This document shows positions 1-5,035 of a stretch of 5,591 bases of DNA, in pieces. The position numbers and the translations under genes are program-made. The DNA comes from Sedimenticola sp. (GTDB taxonomy: Bacteria; Pseudomonadota; Gammaproteobacteria; Chromatiales; Chromatiaceae): contig JALVUB010000219.1 of assembly GCA_027023915.1 (NCBI GenBank), forward strand, positions 1-5,591. The letters are read 5' to 3'. Each line of letters starts with the position of its first letter. The first letter of the stretch is position 1. The notes under the pieces are model-generated. The model was not told where the DNA came from and did not search any database. It worked only from the letters and a program-made list of their open reading frames with translations.

Positions 1-1010
1 GGTTGCCGTTCCAACAGCTTGAAGATCAGATCCATGTCCGCCAGTGCGTACTTGATCTGGCGATAGACGATGCCGAGAAAACCCAGGGGAATGAAGAGCT
101 GCAACAGAAAGGCGTTGACCAGCACCAAGTCGCCGATGGACATGGCGCCGGTGGTCACCTGGTGGGCGGCGAAAAACATGATGAGGGTCACCCCGGCGGC
201 GATCACCGCCCCCTGGGCGAAGTTGAGCAGCGACATGGAGGTCTGGCTCTTCACCGCCCACTGTTCCCAGTCACCCAGCATCTGGTCGAAGCGCGCCACC
301 TCCAGCTTCTCGTTGCCGAAGTACTTCACCGTCTCATAGTTGATGAGGCTGTCCAGGGCGCGGCTGTTGGCCTCCGACTCCAGACGGTTCATGTGGTGGC
401 GAAAGTCCATGCGCCACTCGGTGATGGCAAAGGTCACCAGCGCATAGACCACCACCGCGCCGAAGGTGATGAAGGTGAAGACCGGGTCGTACCGGGTCAC
501 CAGGACGGTACCCACCAGGGAGAACTCCACCAGGATGGGCAGGATGCTGAAAGCCATGTAGTTGAGGATCTGGGAGACCGAGCGGGTGCCCCGCTCCAGA
601 TCGCGCGAGATGGCGCCGGTCTGGCGCTCCAGGTGGAAGCGCAACGACAGCTCGTGGAGGTGGGACAGCACCCGGGTGGAGAGACGGCGCATGGCGCGGT
701 AGCGCACCTTGGCGAAGACGATGTCGCGCAGCTCGTTGAAGAGGCTGGCGGAGAGCTTGAGCAGGCCGTAACCGGCCAGCAGCGCCACCGGCAGCACCAG
801 CACCCGGCCCGGCTGGCGCTCCAGGGCGTCGACGATCTCCTTCAGCGCCAGGGGCACCCCCACGTTGGCCACCTTGGCCAGCACCAGGCTCAGGAGCGCG
901 AACAGCGCCCGCCCGCGGAACTCCCACAGGTAGGGCAGCATGGCGCGCAGGTTGTGCCAGTCGCGGCGGTTCTTGTGGACCTGGGGCGGCACCCCGTGGT
1001 GGTGAACCAT
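1..1010 (-). CDS. Atm1/HMT1-type ABC exporter, N-terminal transmembrane domain (partial, 3' end beyond window)
   Basis: This is the membrane half of a homodimeric ABC exporter of the Atm1/HMT1 family, which moves glutathione-linked sulfur or metal compounds across the inner membrane. The frame opens at ATG 1010 and stays open for 336 codons to the window edge; the ATPase domain (Walker A, signature, Walker B) would lie further left. The family hallmark NYETVKYFGNE is at residues 224-234, and the YRQIKYALADM coupling region at about 316-326. Hydrophobic stretches near 34-56, 70-90, 150-172, 178-197, 265-285 and 295-315 fit six transmembrane helices. From memory of the Novosphingobium Atm1 structure, the glutathione-contacting residues Tyr195, Arg206, Arg210, Asn269, Gln272 and Gly319 map, with one constant offset of six, to Tyr189, Arg200, Arg204, Asn263, Gln266 and Gly313 here. 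The N-terminus has a short His run (MVHHHG). No strong ribosome binding site is visible. A long opposite-strand open frame over the same DNA is a shadow. Confidence 0.93.
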   Translation of the reverse strand, partial: MVHHHGVPPQVHKNRRDWHNLRAMLPYLWEFRGRALFALLSLVLAKVANVGVPLALKEIVDALERQPGRVLVLPVALLAGYGLLKLSASLFNELRDIVFAKVRYRAMRRLSTRVLSHLHELSLRFHLERQTGAISRDLERGTRSVSQILNYMAFSILPILVEFSLVGTVLVTRYDPVFTFITFGAVVVYALVTFAITEWRMDFRHHMNRLESEANSRALDSLINYETVKYFGNEKLEVARFDQMLGDWEQWAVKSQTSMSLLNFAQGAVIAAGVTLIMFFAAHQVTTGAMSIGDLVLVNAFLLQLFIPLGFLGIVYRQIKYALADMDLIFKLLERQ

Positions 1011-1028
1011 GATATACTCAGGTACAAA

Positions 1029-1057
1029 ATAACTTATTGAATATACGGGATTTTCAA
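1029..1057 (-). promoter_or_regulatory. Possible sigma70-like promoter for the ABC exporter gene
   Basis: Read on the minus strand, a good -35-like TTGAAA (1057-1052) is followed after 17 bp by a weak -10-like AGTTAT (1034-1029), which would start transcription just upstream of ATG 1010. The surrounding 1011-1060 is clearly more AT-rich than the rest of the window, as expected of a divergent promoter region. The -10 match is only 3 of 6, so this is tentative. Confidence 0.22.
1037..1057. promoter_or_regulatory. Weak inverted repeat in the divergent intergenic region
   Basis: TTGAA (1037-1041) and TTCAA (1053-1057) form 5-bp inverted arms separated by 11 bp, in the 75-bp gap between the divergently read ABC exporter and S24-domain genes. 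The spacing suits a dimeric regulator. The arms are short and AT-rich, so chance is a real alternative. Confidence 0.2.
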
Positions 1058-1085
1058 CCCCCGCAACGAAATGGGATGATAGCAG

Positions 1086-1439
1086 ATGCAGACTGAAGAC
1101 GACGCGAGGAAAGCGATCGAGGAGTCCCTCAGCGATTGCAGCTACAACGAGCCTTTCGCCCTCATGGTACTGGGTGACAGCATGGAGCCGGAGTTTCCCG
1201 ACCAGTGCATCATCGTTCTCGAACGCTCGCAGGTGTGCAAGGACGGCATGTACATCATGGCCATGGTGGAAGGCACCCGCTGGTTCCGTCAATACCGCAA
1301 CGACGAAAAGGGCGAACGGCTGGTGGCCCTCAACGACCGCTATCCCGACATCCCCCTGAAAGGGATTGACTGGCAGGTGGAGGCCATCTGCTACCAACGC
1401 AACATCAAGCGCAAAGTGAAGCACTACCGTTATGACTGA
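1086..1439 (+). CDS. Stand-alone S24 (LexA-like fold) domain protein without DNA-binding domain
   Basis: A 117-residue protein with the peptidase S24 fold found in LexA, UmuD and phage repressors. The catalytic serine motif is clear: FALMVLGDSMEP at residues 24-35, with Ser32 the nucleophile. It is followed by the strand pattern of the family (IIVLER at 42-47, DGMYIMAMVEG at 53-63, ERLVALN at 77-83, DWQVEAICYQRN at 95-106). LexA Lys156 aligns near WFRQY (66-70), where Arg68 (or Phe67) sits; there is no lysine between Lys52 and Lys75, so the usual Ser-Lys dyad seems absent. There is no helix-turn-helix domain and no Ala-Gly self-cleavage segment. An in-frame TAG at 1080-1082 just before the ATG shows the gene is not the visible tail of a longer frame. 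A weak GGGA lies about 9 bp upstream. The gene is followed after 15 bp by the adaptor gene, so they are probably co-transcribed. The family is confident; the function (sensor, regulator or inactive protease) is unknown. Confidence 0.85.
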   Translation: MQTEDDARKAIEESLSDCSYNEPFALMVLGDSMEPEFPDQCIIVLERSQVCKDGMYIMAMVEGTRWFRQYRNDEKGERLVALNDRYPDIPLKGIDWQVEAICYQRNIKRKVKHYRYD

Positions 1440-1454
1440 CATTTCGGCAGGCTC

Positions 1455-2450
1455 ATGAAACGGGTGCTGGCCTGGTTTCTGGCGATGCTCGCGGCCGGCG
1501 GTTATGCCTGGAGCAAGGAACGCAGCACCCCGCCCCAGGTAGTCAGAACCGCCGTGGCCGAGCAGCGCCCAGTAGGGATTACGCTTGAACGACCGGGCAC
1601 CCTGGTCTATCGGAATCTTTTCCGGGTTTACAACCAGGAAGAGGGCCGCATTGAAAAGCTGCCCTGGGACGAAGGCGACCGTGTGCCCAAGGGCGCCCTG
1701 CTGCTGCAACTGGACAGCCGTCTGCTCGAGGCCGAAAAGCGCAAGGCCGAGGCACAGGTAAGACTCAAGCAGCGCAGCCTGACGCGGCTGGAAAAGCTGC
1801 TGCGAACAAACGCCGCCTCCAGCGATCAGGTGATCCAGGCGCGCACCGAACTGGAGATGGCCCGCGCCGAGCTGGCCATCGCCACCACCCGTCTCTCCCA
1901 TGCCAGGGTCACCGCCCCTTTCGATGGCATCCTGGTGGAACGGCTTGCCGATCCCGGCGACGTGGAGTCTCTCAACACCCACCTCCTCACCCTCGCCGAT
2001 CCCGCCTCTCTGGCGGTTCGCTTTCACCTGGACGGCCCCCTGCTGGCCGAGCTTTCCATCGGACAAAAGGTGGAGGTCACCTGGGGCGACCAGCGCGCCA
2101 ACGCGAAAATTGTGCAGATTTTTCCACTGGTGGACGAAACCAGCCGCTTGGGCCAGGTGGAAGCGCTCTTCGCCCCGCCCCTTAAAAACGCCCGCGCCGG
2201 CGATTTCGTTCGCGTTCACCTCACCACGCCCCCCAGACCCCGGCTGCTGGTGCCCTTTTCCGCATTAAGGGTGGACCGTCACGGCGAATATCTCTATCTG
2301 GTGGAAGAGGGCAAGGTCAAACGCCAGCCGGTACGCAGCGGCTACCGGTTTGGCAACCGGGTGGAGATTCTGGAAGGGCTCAACGCCGGTCAGCGGGTGG
2401 TCACGCGGGGCTTTCTTGGTTTGGAAGAGGGCGCGACTGTTTCCTACTGA
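1455..2450 (+). CDS. Periplasmic adaptor (membrane fusion protein) of the RND/HlyD type
   Basis: A 331-residue efflux adaptor that would bridge an inner-membrane pump and an outer-membrane channel across the periplasm. Residues 1-19 form a signal peptide or anchor (basic MKR, hydrophobic core, possible cleavage after GYA); there is no lipobox cysteine. The first lipoyl half-motif is at about 60-87 (GRIEKLPWDEGDRVPKGALL). An alpha-helical hairpin spans 88-150, charged and heptad-rich, with a short turn near 118-124. The second lipoyl half is at 151-182 (RVTAPFDGILVERLADPGD). A beta-barrel domain covers about 185-258 and a membrane-proximal domain 262-331 (LVPFSALRV, then ILEGLNAGQRVVTRGFLGLEEG). 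The hairpin is of the short RND kind, not the long HlyD/EmrA kind. ATG 1455 is preceded by GCAGG only 3 bp away, a tight spacing; Met11 (1485) is a less likely alternative because it would cut the signal peptide. No pump or channel gene adjoins it. Confidence 0.9.
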   Translation: MKRVLAWFLAMLAAGGYAWSKERSTPPQVVRTAVAEQRPVGITLERPGTLVYRNLFRVYNQEEGRIEKLPWDEGDRVPKGALLLQLDSRLLEAEKRKAEAQVRLKQRSLTRLEKLLRTNAASSDQVIQARTELEMARAELAIATTRLSHARVTAPFDGILVERLADPGDVESLNTHLLTLADPASLAVRFHLDGPLLAELSIGQKVEVTWGDQRANAKIVQIFPLVDETSRLGQVEALFAPPLKNARAGDFVRVHLTTPPRPRLLVPFSALRVDRHGEYLYLVEEGKVKRQPVRSGYRFGNRVEILEGLNAGQRVVTRGFLGLEEGATVSY

Positions 2451-2452
2451 TC

Positions 2453-2470
2453 GCCGTTTTCGTGAACGGC
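2453..2470 (+). other. Short hairpin just after the adaptor gene
   Basis: GCCGTT and AACGGC form a perfect 6-bp stem (7 with a T-G pair) around a small loop, three bases after the adaptor stop codon. It has the position of a terminator or transcript-end stabiliser, but no U-run follows, so it is not a canonical Rho-independent terminator. It could act as an attenuator or RNA-stability element between the adaptor and the PilJ-domain gene. Confidence 0.4.
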
Positions 2471-2504
2471 ATCAAAGAAGACCGGGCGGTTTTCTTCAAA
2501 TACT

Positions 2505-2528
2505 GTCAAAAAGTTGACGCACTTTTTG
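2505..2528. promoter_or_regulatory. Overlapping inverted repeats upstream of the PilJ-domain gene
   Basis: Two perfect inverted repeats share bases here: GTCAA-4-TTGAC (2505-2518) and CAAAAAG-8-CTTTTTG (2507-2528). They lie 13 bp ahead of the preferred start ATG 2541, next to its putative Shine-Dalgarno GGGA. They cannot pair at the same time, so they could be an operator, or alternative RNA folds affecting translation of the downstream gene. No factor is recognised. Confidence 0.35.
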
Positions 2529-2540
2529 GGAACCGTTCGC

Positions 2541-3386
2541 ATGCTGCCCATGACAATTAATCGTCTCTCCCGCGCCAAGCGTGGGTTTCTGTTACTGTTC
2601 CTGCTGCTTCTTCTCGCGGGCCAACTGCCCGCGGCCCCTTCCCGGCTGGCCAGGGGCAGGCCCACCAATTTTCCCGCGAGCCAGCCGCCGCTCACCATGG
2701 GCGAGGCCATCAACAAGGCCGGGCGCCAGCGGATGCTTTCACAGCGCATCGCCAAGGCCTACGCCATGGTGGGCGCCAAGCATGTGCTCTCCGCTCGCAT
2801 TCAACTGAAAAAGGCGGTGGATCTGTTCCAGAAGCAGCTCAACGAGCTGGCCGCGTTCGCCAAAACCCACGAGGAAAAGGCCACCATCGCCCAGGTGGCC
2901 CGGTTGTGGAGAAGATATCGAGCGCTGGCGATGCAAAACCCTTCCCGCGACAAAGCACTCGACGTGATGGCACTATCGGAAAAAGTCCTGGCCAAATCAC
3001 ACCAGTTCGTGCTGCTGCTGGAGCAACGGTCCGGCACCAAAACAGGCCGGCTGGTCAACATCTCCGGGCGTCAGCGGATGCTTTCGCAGCGCATCGCCAA
3101 GTATTACGCCTACAAGACATGGGGCTTCGACAAGCCCGAATATGACGAAGAGATGAACAAGGCGGTGGCCGAATTCAGCAACGCGCTGGACACCCTCAAA
3201 AACGCGCCCCAAAACACTTCCGAGATCAACGAAGCGCTGGCCAAAGTGGAGCAGGACTGGCGCACCTTCAAGGTGAGCAAGCGAATCAAAGGCGACTACA
3301 TCCCCTCCCTGGTGATGCGTTCAATGGAGAACATTCTCAACCAGATGAACTACATCACCGCCCTTTACGCCGCGCTCCTCAAGTAA
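2541..3386 (+). CDS. Secreted protein with two PilJ/NIT-like (type IV pili chemotaxis transducer N-terminal) sensor repeats
   Basis: A 281-residue predicted periplasmic protein made of two copies of the helical sensor domain known from the N-terminus of PilJ-type chemotaxis transducers and related to the NarX/NarQ nitrate sensor. After a basic start, residues 15-27 form a Leu-rich signal peptide, probably cleaved near LPAA. The signature AGRQRMLSQRIAK is at 60-72 and recurs as SGRQRMLSQRIAK at 175-187, 115 residues later; each is followed by long amphipathic helices. The pattern AGxxRMxSxR resembles the NarX P-box (AGSLRMQSYR) that binds nitrate, so an anion ligand is possible (inference). 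There is no HAMP, methyl-accepting or kinase domain, and no second membrane segment to carry a signal inward. ATG 2541 was chosen because GGGA lies 9 bp upstream; TTG 2514 would lengthen the front and ATG 2550 has no ribosome binding site. The 3' end overlaps the convergent glycosylase gene by 8 bp. Confidence 0.85.
   Translation: MLPMTINRLSRAKRGFLLLFLLLLLAGQLPAAPSRLARGRPTNFPASQPPLTMGEAINKAGRQRMLSQRIAKAYAMVGAKHVLSARIQLKKAVDLFQKQLNELAAFAKTHEEKATIAQVARLWRRYRALAMQNPSRDKALDVMALSEKVLAKSHQFVLLLEQRSGTKTGRLVNISGRQRMLSQRIAKYYAYKTWGFDKPEYDEEMNKAVAEFSNALDTLKNAPQNTSEINEALAKVEQDWRTFKVSKRIKGDYIPSLVMRSMENILNQMNYITALYAALLK
2721..2756 (+). repeat. Intragenic direct repeat, copy 1
   Basis: This 36-bp segment encodes GRQRMLSQRIAK of the first sensor domain. 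It matches 3066-3101 at 34 of 36 bases; both differences (at 2726 and 2741) are silent. The flanking sequence of the two domains has diverged far more. Confidence 0.85.
3066..3101 (+). repeat. Intragenic direct repeat, copy 2
   Basis: Second copy of the 36-bp segment, exactly 345 bp (115 codons) after the first and in the same frame, encoding the same twelve residues in the second sensor domain. Confidence 0.85.
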
Positions 3387-3993
3387 CCACAGCCTCCCGC
3401 CAGGCTGGGTGCGCCTCGATGAGCCGCAACGCCCGCACCAGCAGCGAACGGCCCGGCTCGGTGCGGTGCCAAGTGGAGGCGCCGGAGGGGTGAGGCAGGG
3501 GTATTACGGTCACCGCCACGCCGAACAGCTCCCGCTCGAACGCCTTGCCCACCACATCGGCCAGCCGTTGCACCTTCATGGTCTCGGCAATGGCCAACTT
3601 GCCGATGGGAATCACCAGGCGAGGCTGAAGCAGCCGAAACTCCCGCTCCAGCCAGTAGCGGCATCGGACGATCTCCTCCCGACTGGGCACCCGGTCACCC
3701 CCCTTGGGGTTCTTCCCTGGAAAACAGCGGCACACCGCCGCCATGTAAATGTGGGAACGGAACCGCTCTTCGTCCACACCGATGGATGAAAACCATTTGA
3801 ACAAGGTTTTGCCGGCGGTCCAGGCAAAGGGCTTGCCCGCCGGCCCTTCCCGCTCGCCTGGCGCCTGACCAATGGCAATAACAGGGGAAAGTACCGGCTG
3901 GCCGGTGACCACGGGCGGGATCATCTCCGGGCATCGGTGGCAGGCGTGCAATGCCGCCTGATGGCGCTTCAGGGCTTGAAGGGTGTTTTCCAT
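3379..3993 (-). CDS. Uracil-DNA glycosylase superfamily protein, family-4-like with Fe-S cluster
   Basis: A 204-residue protein of the uracil-DNA glycosylase superfamily, which removes uracil from DNA to start base-excision repair. Motif 1 is GQAPGEREGPAGKPF at residues 42-56 (family 4 typically has GEAPGxxED), and motif 2 is PHPSGAS at 167-173 near the C-terminus. Four cysteines sit where family 4 holds a 4Fe-4S cluster: Cys18 and Cys21 (CHRC), Cys90 (or Cys88) in VCRCFPGKNP, and Cys111. LVIPIGKLA at 126-134 is the conserved strand after the cluster. The Cys90-Cys111 spacing is a few residues longer than I recall for Thermus UDG. ATG 3993 was chosen because it gives the family's usual length; the frame stays open upstream, but that would run into the neighbouring oxidoreductase gene. 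No clear ribosome binding site is visible. It diverges from that gene across 43 bp. Substrate range cannot be told from sequence. Confidence 0.88.
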   Translation of the reverse strand: MENTLQALKRHQAALHACHRCPEMIPPVVTGQPVLSPVIAIGQAPGEREGPAGKPFAWTAGKTLFKWFSSIGVDEERFRSHIYMAAVCRCFPGKNPKGGDRVPSREEIVRCRYWLEREFRLLQPRLVIPIGKLAIAETMKVQRLADVVGKAFERELFGVAVTVIPLPHPSGASTWHRTEPGRSLLVRALRLIEAHPAWREAVVT

Positions 3994-4023
3994 GGGGCGA
4001 AGATTACACCAATTCACTTTTTC

Positions 4024-4028
4024 AGGAG
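4024..4028 (+). promoter_or_regulatory. Shine-Dalgarno site deciding the oxidoreductase start
   Basis: AGGAG lies 8 bp before ATG 4037, the best ribosome binding site in the window. It fixes this ATG as the start rather than the in-frame GTG at 3983. Confidence 0.8.
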
Positions 4029-4036
4029 CCTTTGCC

Positions 4037-5035
4037 ATGAAAGCTGTCGTAATGACCCAACCCGGCGGGCCTGAAGTATTGCAGTTGCAGGATGTGCCGG
4101 AACCGCAAGTCACCTCGCCCACCCAGATCAAAATCAAGCTCCACGCCGCGGGCGTGAATCCCATCGACACCAAGCTACGGCAGCGCGGCCTTTTCTACGG
4201 CGCCCAGCCGCCCGCCATTCTCGGCTGCGACGGCGCCGGGGAGGTGGTGGAGGTGGGAGACCAGGTACGCCGCTTTCAGCCTGGCGACAAGGTGTGGTTC
4301 TGTCACGGCGGCCTGGGACGCGAACAGGGCAACTACGCCGAATTTACCGTTCTTGAAGAATCACGCGCCGAATTCCTGCCGGCCAAGGTGGATACGATCG
4401 AGGGCGCCGCCGCCCCTCTGGTACTCATCACCGCCTGGGAAGCGCTTTACGACAGGGGCCGGCTGCAAAAAGGCCAGGTCGCTTTAATCCACGGCGGTGC
4501 AGGCGGCGTGGGCCACGTGGCCATCCAACTCGCCAAGTTGCGAGGCGCCCAGGTCATCACCACCGTCAGCTCGCCTGAAAAAGCCGCCTTGGCGCGGGAG
4601 CTGGGGGCCGACTTGGTGATCGACTACCAAAAAGAAGATCTGGCTCAGGCTGTAAACGAAGCCACCGAAGGCCGGGGCGTGGATCTGGTATTTGATACCG
4701 TCGGCCCAGAGGTATTCCGTCAGTCCATCCCCTTGCTTGCCGAATACGGCACCCTGGTCACCATCCTCGATCCCGGCGAGGCCCTGGTCACTTCAGAGGC
4801 GCGCAACCGCAACCTCACCATCGCCTTCACCCTCATGCTTACCCCGGCACTGAAAGATCTGCCCAACGCCCTGTCCCATCAAGGCGAAATCCTGCGCCGC
4901 TGCGGTGAATGGATGACAGAAGACAGGTTGCGACTGAAAGTGAGCCGGACACTACCGCTTGCCAGTGCGGTGGAAGCGCACCGCCAGATCGAAACCGGGC
5001 ACACCACCGGCAAGATCGTCCTGACCGTCAGGTAG
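4037..5035 (+). CDS. MDR-superfamily NAD(P)H quinone oxidoreductase / alcohol dehydrogenase-like protein
   Basis: A 332-residue cytosolic medium-chain dehydrogenase/reductase of the quinone oxidoreductase (zeta-crystallin-like) branch, which uses NAD(P)H to reduce quinones or activated alkenes. The N-terminal GroES-like domain begins MKAVVMTQPGGPEVL and includes AAGVNPIDTKLR (37-48) and GCDGAGEVVEVGDQV (63-77). The Rossmann domain has the dinucleotide-binding loop HGGAGGVGHVAIQLAK at 152-167, with GGAGGVG replacing the GxGxxG of classical alcohol dehydrogenases. The C-terminus returns to the catalytic domain with AHRQIETGHTTGKIVL (314-329), a family signature. The paired cysteines of the structural zinc site are absent, so despite the usual automatic name it is probably zinc-independent. 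Length is normal. Its tail overlaps the convergent AEC permease gene by 8 bp. The actual substrate is not predictable. Confidence 0.92.
   Translation: MKAVVMTQPGGPEVLQLQDVPEPQVTSPTQIKIKLHAAGVNPIDTKLRQRGLFYGAQPPAILGCDGAGEVVEVGDQVRRFQPGDKVWFCHGGLGREQGNYAEFTVLEESRAEFLPAKVDTIEGAAAPLVLITAWEALYDRGRLQKGQVALIHGGAGGVGHVAIQLAKLRGAQVITTVSSPEKAALARELGADLVIDYQKEDLAQAVNEATEGRGVDLVFDTVGPEVFRQSIPLLAEYGTLVTILDPGEALVTSEARNRNLTIAFTLMLTPALKDLPNALSHQGEILRRCGEWMTEDRLRLKVSRTLPLASAVEAHRQIETGHTTGKIVLTVR

Noticed and set aside
1013..1018. TATACT as a -10 box for the S24-domain gene on the plus strand
   Set aside because: A good hexamer, but no -35-like sequence at 16-18 bp upstream, where the bases are C-rich coding sequence of the ABC gene.
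3..1040. Long open frame on the plus strand, 345 codons
   Set aside because: Composition is low-complexity (His, Gln, Gly, Val rich) with no family motif. The opposite strand encodes a clear Atm1-type transporter over the same bases, so this is a GC-rich antisense shadow.
1086..1439. Phage repressor or SOS regulator remnant
   Set aside because: No HTH, no phage genes nearby, and an in-frame stop directly before the ATG; it looks like an intact stand-alone gene rather than a fragment.
2514..2540. TTG 2514 as the start of the PilJ-domain protein
   Set aside because: It falls within the inverted-repeat region and lacks a Shine-Dalgarno sequence; ATG 2541 gives a standard signal peptide with GGGA at suitable spacing.
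2444..2755. Minus-strand open frame of 103 codons opposite the start of the PilJ-domain gene
   Set aside because: No recognisable domain or ribosome binding site, and it lies over a well-supported plus-strand gene.
3983..4036. N-terminal extension of the oxidoreductase from GTG 3983
   Set aside because: The 18 extra residues overlap the glycosylase start, lack homology character, and the strong AGGAG lies 8 bp before ATG 4037.
3994..4173. N-terminal extension of the glycosylase to 4173
   Set aside because: It would overlap the oxidoreductase coding region by more than 100 bp, and the added 60 residues look like antisense translation.
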